Under the pieces are notes generated by a model. The model was not told the origin of the DNA. It saw nothing but the letters and a program-made list of their open reading frames with translations, and did not search any database. This document shows, piece by piece, positions 13,846 to 19,599 of a DNA stretch of 19,644 bases (positions within the stretch are counted from its first letter, which is position 1; the number at the start of each line of letters is the position of its first letter). Source of the stretch: JANPJV01 sp031425695 (lineage in GTDB: Bacteria; Pseudomonadota; Gammaproteobacteria; Xanthomonadales; SZUA-5). Location of the stretch: positions 1-19,644 of the forward strand of contig JANPJV010000126.1 of the NCBI GenBank assembly GCA_031425695.1. The letters are read 5' to 3'. Made by a program: the position numbers and the translations under genes.

Positions 13846-14697
13846 TCAGTGATCAACCGTGCGGATCCCCGCTGAGAATCCCGGCGTATCGGCGTGCTCG
13901 GCTGCCAGGTCGTTGATCTGGTGGGCGGCACGGTATTGGTCGCGGGGGAGCCCGGTGGCGATGAGGCCGAGGTCGTAGGCGAAGTCATCGGCGTAGGCGG
14001 GCAGCACCGTGGAGAAGCTGAGGGGCACGCCGCCGGGGGTGATGGACTCGATGTGCTCAACGATGTTGCTGGTGCAGTTGTTGAAGAGCGTGTTGTAGAA
14101 CTCCGGTTCGGCGGCCAGCTGATTGACGCGTGACAGCATCGACAGCAGCAGCGCACGCATCTTTTCGGGCGTGGTTCTTACGGGATACAGGTAGACCGCG
14201 TCGTGACGGTGGTTGGCACGCAGCCCGATGAGGTCGCGCTCGTCGCCGAGCACGTAGACGAGCTCGTACTGACGCAGGATGCCCTTGAGCGGCGAAAACG
14301 ACTCGCCGCGCTCCTTGCGGATCTCGGCGGAAATCGCGAGGTACTGGCCATCGGCGAAGCCGAAGCTCAGGAAGGTGTGTGCCGGTCCGCGCCAGTCGGC
14401 AAAGGGCTCGACGACGAACCACACCGATTCGAGCTGCCCAAGTTTCAGGTGCCGCTCCTCCCACTGCACGTCGAAATCGCTTGTCGACCGGTAGCGCGCA
14501 TTGCGCACGTTGCGCAGCACGAGTTGGTCACCAGTGATTTCCGCCGAAGCCAACCGCTCCTGGTCGGGTGCCCAGTCGCGTGTGTTGGAGGGGCGGGTGC
14601 TGGCAAGCAGGATGAGCCAGGCCACGAGGATGATGAGCAGGGCGGCCGCGGTGATGCGCAGCCAGCGGCGGCGATGGGTATTTGAGGGGGGCGTCAT
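13846..14697 (-). CDS. DUF4105 (Lnb N-terminal periplasmic domain) membrane-anchored protein
   Basis: This 283-residue protein has a basic N-terminus, one membrane helix (about 15-33) and a periplasmic DUF4105 domain. The family pattern is well kept: RDWAPDQ (40-45), LVLRNVRNARYRSTSDF (59-75), AHTFLSFGF (106-114), ISAEIRKERGESFSPLKG (122-139), QYELVYVLGDERDLI (143-157) and LFNNCTSNIVEH (204-215). Cys208 and His107 are the likely active-site pair of this NlpC/P60-like fold. The natural substrate is unknown. The first part of Bifidobacterium lacto-N-biosidase chaperone-like proteins shares the domain, hence the Lnb name. I start at ATG 14697; the TTG at 14724 would add nine residues and lies in a repeat. 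No strong Shine-Dalgarno is seen. It is downstream of the ADYC gene on the same strand, 85 bases away. Confidence 0.85.
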   Translation of the reverse strand: MTPPSNTHRRRWLRITAAALLIILVAWLILLASTRPSNTRDWAPDQERLASAEITGDQLVLRNVRNARYRSTSDFDVQWEERHLKLGQLESVWFVVEPFADWRGPAHTFLSFGFADGQYLAISAEIRKERGESFSPLKGILRQYELVYVLGDERDLIGLRANHRHDAVYLYPVRTTPEKMRALLLSMLSRVNQLAAEPEFYNTLFNNCTSNIVEHIESITPGGVPLSFSTVLPAYADDFAYDLGLIATGLPRDQYRAAHQINDLAAEHADTPGFSAGIRTVDH

Positions 14698-14710
14698 GGG
14701 GCGATCGTAG

Positions 14711-14737
14711 CCCGGGTAAGCCAAGGGCGCACCCGGG
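14711..14737. repeat. REP-like CCCGGGT inverted repeat
   Basis: CCCGGGT (14711-14717) and ACCCGGG (14731-14737) are exact inverted arms around 13 bases (AAGCCAAGGGCGC). The preceding GTAG and this shape match a dispersed repeat type I know from many proteobacterial genomes. It sits between the ADYC and DUF4105 genes and could attenuate read-through. Confidence 0.55.
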
Positions 14738-14782
14738 AAGTCGTTGCGCTGGCTCCCGATTTGGGCTGCTCCCCCAACAGCG

Positions 14783-15583
14783 TTACTTCGCCTCGCGCAC
14801 CACCGAGCGGTTCATCATCAGCGCACCCTGCTGTTCGGCCCAGGCCTCGTCGCACGGTGCGCCATTCGGTGCATCGGCCAGCCGTGGACACAGTGCCGGC
14901 AGGTCAGCGACTTTGAGATTCTCCGGGATGCGCGAATGGTGCACGCATAGCGCACCCTGCGGACCCCAACCCGCTTCGAATTCATAGGTGGGTAGATCGG
15001 GCGTGCGTTGCTGGACGCCTACGCGATCGTAGAGATCGATCGAAGTGCCATCGCGCGTGGTCGCTTGGTTGTTGCCACAGTAATCCGCGCGCGCCATCCG
15101 GATGCAGCTTTCAAAGTGCGCGGCGAGCTTTTCTCCGCCGATCGGCGCATTGCGCCACGGGTGATAGCCCCAGCGCAAGCATTTGGCCTCAACGCCGCTG
15201 ACGCAACTCATGCTGAAACGCGCGGGATCGGAAACGTAGCGCAGGTCCGCATCGAGGTAGCCCGAGAACATCAGCATGCTCGTATCGCCTCTCGGATCAG
15301 CTTGACACAGCGGCTCGAAGTCAACGGCGCCGACCGCGCGCAGCTCGCCTTCGAGCAGCCAGGTTTCATCCGGGAAACGCGCGTCCGGATCGAGGCGATG
15401 CTTCTTCACACGCAGGCTGCCGAGCTGACCCAAGTCGAGCTCGGCGCCTTCCAGCGCGGTTCCGCGGTGCTCCGCCCCCGTCTCGTCCGTCACCACGATC
15501 TGGGTGCCGACGACGCGCAACTGCGCTTGCGCCAAGGCGGTCGCTGGCAGCGCGGCGAAGATCAGGACAAGCGAGCGAAGCAT
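14783..15583 (-). CDS. Secreted ADYC-domain protein
   Basis: This 266-residue exported protein has a signal peptide (cleavage near ALAQA, residue 18-20). The ADYC domain is plain: FSMSCVSGVEAKCLRWGYHP (123-142), then HFESCIRMARADYCG (156-170), DGTSIDLYDRVGVQ (178-191) and EFEAGWGPQGALCV (201-214). Eight Cys (93, 127, 135, 160, 169, 213, 232, 244) allow four disulfides. The domain is named for the Ala-Asp-Tyr-Cys motif and has no known function. It is frequent in myxobacteria, where (from memory) it commonly follows Leu-Asn-Gly/Leu-Gln-Gly repeats in the same chain. Here those repeats are on the gene just upstream, whose stop is 6 bases away. GGAG across that stop serves as the Shine-Dalgarno, so the two are co-translated. 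Confidence 0.85.
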   Translation of the reverse strand: MLRSLVLIFAALPATALAQAQLRVVGTQIVVTDETGAEHRGTALEGAELDLGQLGSLRVKKHRLDPDARFPDETWLLEGELRAVGAVDFEPLCQADPRGDTSMLMFSGYLDADLRYVSDPARFSMSCVSGVEAKCLRWGYHPWRNAPIGGEKLAAHFESCIRMARADYCGNNQATTRDGTSIDLYDRVGVQQRTPDLPTYEFEAGWGPQGALCVHHSRIPENLKVADLPALCPRLADAPNGAPCDEAWAEQQGALMMNRSVVREAK

Positions 15584-15589
15584 GGCGTA

Positions 15590-16066
15590 TCAGCTCCGCG
15601 GAGCCAGACGCACGTTGACCTGCGCCGCGGATAGCCCGCTCAGCAGCGAGTGACCGAGCACCGCAGGCGCCGAACAGTGCAGCGTGTCGCTCGCGATAGA
15701 ACCGCTCAGGCCGGTCCCCTGAATCACAACCCCCGGGCCGTTGAATTGGACGCCATTAAACATCTTTCCCTGGATGACGAGGCCAGGTCCATTGAGAAAG
15801 CGACCCTGGAGCACGAGGCCAGGTCCATTGAGGAGACGGCCTTGAAAGACCAGGCCAGGGCCGTTCAAGAACTTACCGTTGAGCGACCAGCCCTGCAGCT
15901 GCGGCCCGTTGAGCGACCAGCCTTGCAGCAGCGGACCGTTGAGCTGCCAGCCCTGCAACACCGGTCCATTCAGGCTGATGCCCTGGAAGACCGGCCCGGC
16001 AACCGCACCGGTGGAAGCAAGCGTCAACGCCGTTGCGGCAAGCAGTGTGAGCATCCTGGATTTCAT
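15590..16066 (-). CDS. Secreted GxxLN/Q pentapeptide-like repeat protein
   Basis: This 158-residue protein has a signal peptide (1-23, ending AVA-GP). From 24 to 121 it is almost entirely five-residue units Gly-x-x-Leu/Phe-Asn/Gln. First come four decapeptides of the form GPxLQGWxLN (24-63), then GKFLN. Three dodecapeptides GPGLVxQGxxxN (69-104), GVQFN and a last GPGVVIQG complete the array. The Leu/Phe every fifth residue followed two later by Gly recalls pentapeptide-repeat proteins, which fold as a right-handed four-sided beta-helix; the match to the canonical consensus is loose. The C-terminal 35 residues have one Cys and no repeats. ATG 16066 is chosen because the signal peptide starts there and AAGG is about 9 bases upstream. 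It is the first gene of an operon with the ADYC protein. Confidence 0.8.
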   Translation of the reverse strand: MKSRMLTLLAATALTLASTGAVAGPVFQGISLNGPVLQGWQLNGPLLQGWSLNGPQLQGWSLNGKFLNGPGLVFQGRLLNGPGLVLQGRFLNGPGLVIQGKMFNGVQFNGPGVVIQGTGLSGSIASDTLHCSAPAVLGHSLLSGLSAAQVNVRLAPRS

Positions 16067-16187
16067 GATCGTGAGCCTTTTTCGGTAGGGAGAATGTCCG
16101 TCCCTTAACCAGTACGCATGGCTGGTGGCCCAGAGATCACGGGTTGAGGAAAATGTTTTGGAAGGAAGCCGTGCGACCCCGAAAACC

Positions 16188-16200
16188 CTACGGTCCGTAG
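16188..16200 (-). promoter_or_regulatory. Palindrome upstream of the repeat-protein/ADYC operon
   Basis: CTACGG-T-CCGTAG is a perfect 13-bp odd palindrome, about 120 bases before the start at 16066. The size and symmetry fit a binding site for a dimeric helix-turn-helix regulator (LuxR/NarL-like sites often begin CTAC). I see no clear -35/-10 pair between it and the gene. Confidence 0.35.
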
Positions 16201-16314
16201 ATCGAAGCCACTGATGTGGTTTGGTGCAGTAGACATCGGGGCGTCTCGATGTCGCGCAGGCGCGCATGCCGCGCACCCCCAAAAAACGGTCGGAAACGAC
16301 CAGCCCCAGGACGC

Positions 16315-16340
16315 AAAAAGGCCGCCTTTTCAGGCGGCCT
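16315..16340 (-). terminator. Rho-independent terminator of the tRNA operon
   Basis: On the minus strand AGGCCGCC (complement of 16333-16340) pairs with GGCGGCCT (complement of 16319-16326) around a 6-base loop. Five T follow (complement of 16315-16319). It lies 15 bases past the CCA end of tRNA-Glu. Confidence 0.9.
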
Positions 16341-16354
16341 CGAAGTCTTGCAGT

Positions 16355-16430
16355 TGGCGACCCCACGGGGATTCGAACCCCGGTTACTGCCGTGAAAGGG
16401 CGGTGTCCTAGGCCTCTAGACGATGGGGTC
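16355..16430 (-). tRNA. tRNA-Glu (anticodon TTC)
   Basis: This 76-base tRNA includes an encoded CCA (complement of 16355-16357) and a G discriminator. The acceptor GACCCCA pairs with TGGGGTC. The T arm holds GGTTCGAATCC, and the anticodon loop CTTTCAC carries TTC at 16394-16396. The body closely matches E. coli tRNA-Glu. It is the second tRNA of the operon, 29 bases after tRNA-Ala. Confidence 0.97.
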
Positions 16431-16459
16431 GTCGTTGTTTCTTAGAGCTTTATGATCTT

Positions 16460-16535
<76 letters not shown>

Positions 16536-16550
16536 ACAGCTGAGCCGCGT

Positions 16551-16580
16551 AAAATACAAAGCGGCGGGTGCGGGTGTCAA
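16551..16580 (-). promoter_or_regulatory. Promoter of the tRNA-Ala/tRNA-Glu operon
   Basis: The -35 is a consensus TTGACA (complement of 16575-16580) and the -10 is TATTTT (complement of 16551-16556), with an 18-base spacer. A GC-rich stretch (ACGCGGC) follows the -10, the discriminator type linked to ppGpp-mediated stringent control of stable RNA. Transcription would start about 8-10 bases before tRNA-Ala. Confidence 0.75.
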
Positions 16581-16697
16581 GGTTTATTGTGGCTCGCTGA
16601 GTCGGCGCTGGAGACGGCGCCGCCAGGACGCGCAGTGATCTGCGCTGTCGAACGTCTGAGGCTGTGCCGAAGGCCGGCGCATTTCACCAATCCAGAC

Positions 16698-16773
16698 AAA
16701 AAAGCGTCCGCGCCTAGCGCAGACCCACCAAAGCGCGGTGCTTGTGCTCGGTGGGTCTGCGCGCGCGGACGCT
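16698..16773 (-). terminator. Very long hairpin terminator of argR
   Basis: AGCGTCCGCGC, three unpaired bases (CTA) and GCGCAGACCCACC (16703-16729) pair exactly with 16750-16773. This gives 24 base pairs with one 3-base bulge and a 20-base loop. On the minus strand the stem is followed by TTTTTT (complement of 16698-16703). It starts 27 bases past the argR stop at 16800. Its length is unusual for a plain terminator, so it may be a dispersed repeat adopted as one. Confidence 0.75.
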
Positions 16774-16799
16774 CTTGCTCCCGTCAGAGTCTCAGCCGA

Positions 16800-17222
16800 T
16801 CACGTCCCCAGCACCAGGCGCTCGCGCGCGCTCGCGATCAGGCCTTCCAGCGTAAATCCCTCGAGCACTGCGACGAACACGGTGTCGTCGCCGGCGATGG
16901 TGCCGGCCTGGCCCTCGAGCGGGCGGACGTCGAGCACGGCAGCGAGGGCGTTTGCGTAGCCGGGGTGGGTGCGCAGCACGATGAGATTGGGAGGCGCGGC
17001 AAGGATCGCCCGTACTTCCGGCCCGCTGTCTTCCGGCGGCGGCGCGTAGCGGCCGTTGCGCTTGGCAATCTTCAGGCGCATGAGGTGCCGCGAAAGGGTC
17101 GGCTGACTAACTACAATGCCTTTGTTGATCAGCGCCGTCTGCAGCTCGGACTGGTCTTCGATCTTGTACTTGCGCACCAGCGCGACCAGGGTCTTGTCGA
17201 GTTCGATCTGACGGCGGGCCAT
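16800..17222 (-). CDS. argR: Arginine repressor ArgR
   Basis: This 140-residue hexameric transcriptional regulator binds DNA when loaded with L-arginine. The N-terminal winged helix (1-60) contains IEDQSELQTAL (21-31) and the recognition helix SQPTLSRHLMRL (39-50). The C-terminal domain has LRTHPGYANALAAVLD (83-98) and the arginine-binding/oligomer motif GTIAGDDTVFVAV (107-119), nearly as in E. coli. Length is slightly below the usual 150-156 because the C-terminus is short. I use ATG 17222; upstream ATG codons at 17270 and 17264 would add residues encoded by the operator region. No Shine-Dalgarno is visible. It is transcribed away from the aminotransferase gene and probably controls that pair and itself through the dyad at 17243-17270. 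Confidence 0.93.
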   Translation of the reverse strand: MARRQIELDKTLVALVRKYKIEDQSELQTALINKGIVVSQPTLSRHLMRLKIAKRNGRYAPPPEDSGPEVRAILAAPPNLIVLRTHPGYANALAAVLDVRPLEGQAGTIAGDDTVFVAVLEGFTLEGLIASARERLVLGT

Positions 17223-17242
17223 CGGCTTGTGTTCGACGCGGG

Positions 17243-17279
17243 ATGCGAATAATATGCTTTTCATTCGCATGTTATGCAA
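17243..17279. promoter_or_regulatory. Divergent argR/argD control region with dyad operator
   Basis: ATGCGAAT (17243-17250) and ATTCGCAT (17263-17270) are perfect 8-bp inverted arms spaced by 12 AT-rich bases. They recall halves of the ARG box (TGAAT...ATTCA) but with C/G in place of one A/T pair. A second short palindrome, GCAT-GTT-ATGC, covers 17267-17277. On the minus strand, TATTAT (complement of 17249-17254) can be the argR -10 with TTGCAT (complement of 17274-17279) as a poor -35. The operator would thus block argR. On the plus strand TATGCA (17273-17278) ends only about 7 bases before the argD ATG, which could mean a leaderless transcript. Confidence 0.5.
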
Positions 17280-17285
17280 TAGCCA

Positions 17286-18422
17286 ATGCCCGCTCTGCTT
17301 GAAACCTACCCAGCTTTCCCCTTCGTGCTCGAGCGCGGCGAGCTCGATCGCGTCTATTCAGAAGACGGCGCCACCTTTTACGATTTCTATGGTGGGCATT
17401 GCGTCACGCTGACCGGGCATTCGCATCCGAAGGTGGTTGCGGCGATTGCCGCGCAAGCCAAGACGCTGCTGTTTTATTCGGCGGCGGCACGCTTGCGGGT
17501 GCGCGAGCGCGCCGCCGACGCATTGATCGCGTTCGTTGGGACGGCGGGCGTCGCCAGCGTGTTCTTCTGCAACTCTGGTGCCGAAGCCAATGAGAACGCG
17601 CTCAAGCTCGCCATTCGGCAGACCGGGCGCTCGTCGATCTTGAGCTTCGATGGCGGTTGGCACGGACGCACCTTGCTAGCGCTCTCGGCCACCGACGATC
17701 CGAAGATCACCGACGCGTATGCGTCCGTACTCGCGCCACATCAGCGCATCACTTTTGGCGACCGCGCCACGCTCGACGACCTTGATCTCAGTCAGTTCGC
17801 GGCCGTGATCGTCGAACCGATCCAGAGCATGTCGGGTATCCGCGTGGCACCGCGCGAGTGGTATCAGCGCTTGCATGAGCGTGCCCGAGCGGCCGGTTGC
17901 TGGCTGATCTTCGATGAGATCCAGACCGGCCTCGGTCGTCTCGGTGCCCCGACCGCGGCTGAGTTTTTCGGTGTGCAACCGGATGCGATCACGTTTGCGA
18001 AGGGACTCGCGTCGGGTGTCCCCATCGGCGCGCTGACGCTGTCGGCCGAGAAGGCCGACGCCGTCAAGCCGGGCGATCTCGGCAGCACCTTCGGCGGTGG
18101 GCCGCTGGCGATGGCGGCGATGCTGGCCACGCTCGCGGTCGTGAACGAAGAAGGCCTCGTCGTGCATGCGGCGCTTGCAGGTGCGCGCCTCAAGCGCAGC
18201 CTGCCGGGCGGCGTGGTCAGTGAAGTGCTCGGCGCCGGCCTGCTGCTCGGTTTGCGCACGCATGCACCCGCGGCTGAACTGAAGAAGTTCCTGTACGAGC
18301 GCGGCATCCTGGTCGGCGCATCGAGCGACCCGAACGTGCTGCGCCTGATGCCGTGTCTGAATGTTTCCGATGCCGCGCTCGATGCCCTCGAAGCGGCAGT
18401 TCATGAATTCGCGACTGCTTGA
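17286..18422 (+). CDS. argD: N-acyl-ornithine aminotransferase (ArgD family, Bacteroides-like)
   Basis: This 378-residue class III PLP-dependent aminotransferase is likely to interconvert N-acylglutamate semialdehyde and N-acylornithine in arginine synthesis. Fold-type-I hallmarks are present: YGGHCV (35-40), NSGAEANENALKL (96-108), GGWHGRTLLA (123-132; Trp125 where Phe/Tyr is usual), VEPIQ (176-180), the PLP-binding FDEIQTGLGR (209-218), catalytic Lys239 in FAKGLASG, and STFGGGPLA (267-275). The YGGH motif and the overall pattern resemble the Bacteroides N-succinylornithine aminotransferase more than E. coli ArgD; that is from memory. The ATG at 17286 has no Shine-Dalgarno, so leaderless initiation is possible. 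The transcarbamylase starts 72 bases downstream, so they probably share a transcript. The acyl group, acetyl or succinyl, is not decided by this sequence alone. Confidence 0.85.
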   Translation: MPALLETYPAFPFVLERGELDRVYSEDGATFYDFYGGHCVTLTGHSHPKVVAAIAAQAKTLLFYSAAARLRVRERAADALIAFVGTAGVASVFFCNSGAEANENALKLAIRQTGRSSILSFDGGWHGRTLLALSATDDPKITDAYASVLAPHQRITFGDRATLDDLDLSQFAAVIVEPIQSMSGIRVAPREWYQRLHERARAAGCWLIFDEIQTGLGRLGAPTAAEFFGVQPDAITFAKGLASGVPIGALTLSAEKADAVKPGDLGSTFGGGPLAMAAMLATLAVVNEEGLVVHAALAGARLKRSLPGGVVSEVLGAGLLLGLRTHAPAAELKKFLYERGILVGASSDPNVLRLMPCLNVSDAALDALEAAVHEFATA

Positions 18423-18442
18423 CGGTTCTGATCCAGACTGCG

Positions 18443-18465
18443 TCGACTCGATCCTCTCGAGTCGA
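18443..18465 (+). repeat. Inverted repeat between the aminotransferase and the transcarbamylase
   Basis: TCGACTCGA (18443-18451) and TCGAGTCGA (18457-18465) form a 9-bp stem with a 5-base loop. A further TCGACTC occurs at 18474-18480. No T tract follows, so it is unlikely to end transcription fully. It may be a processing or attenuation site within the argD-transcarbamylase unit. Confidence 0.45.
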
Positions 18466-18494
18466 TCCCTTCTTCGACTCACGGATGCCCGCTG

Positions 18495-19493
18495 ATGCGC
18501 CACTACACGCACCTCAAAGACCTCGGCCCCAAGGGCCAGGAAGCGCTGCTGCGCATCGCTGCCGAATTCAAGCGCAACGAGCCCGGCGCGCTGCTCAAGA
18601 ACAAGGTGCTCGGCATGCTGTTCTTCAACCCGTCACTGCGTACGCGTACCAGCTTCGAAGTGGCGATGAGCAAGCTCGGCGGCCAATCGGTGGTGCTGGA
18701 GGAGGGCACCGGCGTCTGGAAGCTCGAGACCGAAGACGGCGCGATCATGAATGGCGACAAGGCCGAGCACGTGCGCGAGGCTGCGCCAGTGCTGTCGCGC
18801 TATGTCGACGTGCTCGGCGTACGTGCGTTTTCGCGCGGCATGGGCCAGGCCGATGACGATCTCGATGGCGTCATCAACGCGTTCCGGCGCCACGTCAAGG
18901 TGCCGCTGATCAGCCTCGAGTCTGCGCGCGAGCATCCGTGCCAGGGGCTCGCCGACATGCTCACGGTGCAGGAGAGCTTCGGCCAGACGCAGGGCGTCAA
19001 GGTCGTGCTGAGCTGGGCACCGCACATGCGCCCCTTGCCGAAAGCGGTGCCGAACTCGGTGCTGCTGCACGCGGCAGCAGCTGGCTGCGACATCACCGTC
19101 GTGCATCCGCCGGGCTTCGAGCTCGGCGAGGCGGTACGCACCGAAGCGCAGGGCTACGCGGCATCGAGCGGCGCCAAGATCCGCTACACCCACGACCAGC
19201 GCGCCGCGCTGGAGGGCGCGCATGTCGTCTACGCCAAGGCCTGGGGCCCGGAGCCGCGCGCGAGCGAGGAAGGCATCGTCGCTTCACCCGCGCTGCGCGG
19301 CTGGATGCCTACACTCAAGCACTTCGAAACCTGCACCTCCGACGCGATCTTCCTGCACTGCCTGCCGGTTCGCCGCAACGTCGAAATCAGCGACGCGGTC
19401 CTCGACTCCGAATTCGCCCGCGTCGTCGACCAGGCCGAAAACCGGCTCTGGGTCCAGATGGCGGCGCTGGCCTGGTTGTTCGGCAAGGCGTGA
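18495..19493 (+). CDS. N-acylornithine carbamoyltransferase, succinylornithine-like
   Basis: This 332-residue transcarbamylase moves a carbamoyl group from carbamoyl phosphate to an N-acylated ornithine, giving N-acylcitrulline. Motifs are FFNPSLRTRTSFE (43-55, phosphate site), GVWKLETE (73-80), EHPCQGLADML (146-156), SWAPHMRPLPKAVPNS (173-188), YAKAWG (246-251) and HCLPVRRNVE (288-297). From memory the GxWKLETE, WAPHxRPLP and HCLPVRRN pattern matches Bacteroides N-succinylornithine transcarbamylase, not Xanthomonas AOTCase. Residue 90 is Ala, in the place of Bacteroides Pro90 and Xanthomonas Glu92, which is known to set acyl specificity. Glu297 replaces the carboxylated Lys302 of the Xanthomonas enzyme. 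Ornithine itself is an unlikely substrate. GGA about 9 bases upstream supports the ATG. I give no symbol because argF' naming depends on the substrate. Confidence 0.85.
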   Translation: MRHYTHLKDLGPKGQEALLRIAAEFKRNEPGALLKNKVLGMLFFNPSLRTRTSFEVAMSKLGGQSVVLEEGTGVWKLETEDGAIMNGDKAEHVREAAPVLSRYVDVLGVRAFSRGMGQADDDLDGVINAFRRHVKVPLISLESAREHPCQGLADMLTVQESFGQTQGVKVVLSWAPHMRPLPKAVPNSVLLHAAAAGCDITVVHPPGFELGEAVRTEAQGYAASSGAKIRYTHDQRAALEGAHVVYAKAWGPEPRASEEGIVASPALRGWMPTLKHFETCTSDAIFLHCLPVRRNVEISDAVLDSEFARVVDQAENRLWVQMAALAWLFGKA

Positions 19494-19503
19494 GCGGTTT
19501 GAT

Positions 19504-19599
19504 CCCCTCTCCCGCGCGCGGGAGAGGGGCAGGGGAGAGGGTGCCTGCTGAAAGCTGCCCTCTCCCCCAGCCCCTCTCCCCAGAAGCATGGGAGAGGGG
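19504..19599. repeat. CCCTCTCCC-type palindrome cluster (dispersed repeat)
   Basis: 19504-19529 is a perfect 26-bp palindrome with arms CCCCTCTCCCGCG. It is followed by GGGGAGAGGG (19532-19541) facing CCCTCTCCCC (19558-19567), and CCCCTCTCCC (19571-19580) facing GGGAGAGGGG (19590-19599). These are three nested or tandem hairpins from one ten-base theme. Such CCCTCTCCC blocks are among the most common intergenic repeats in Xanthomonadales-type genomes. It begins 10 bases after the transcarbamylase stop and may end its transcript. The last 45 bases of the window (19600-19644) show no gene start. Confidence 0.8.

Noticed and set aside
15008..15634. 208-codon plus-strand frame opposite the ADYC gene
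   Set aside because: The minus strand encodes a signal peptide and the full ADYC motif set with eight Cys; this frame is its complement.
15701..15997. CRISPR-like or minisatellite DNA array
   Set aside because: The repeats of about 30-36 bases stay in frame within an exported protein and vary at the third codon position, as expected of protein repeats.
17223..17285. Riboswitch or attenuator before argD
   Set aside because: Only about 63 bases separate the divergent starts, and they are explained by promoter elements and a dyad; there is no room for an aptamer.
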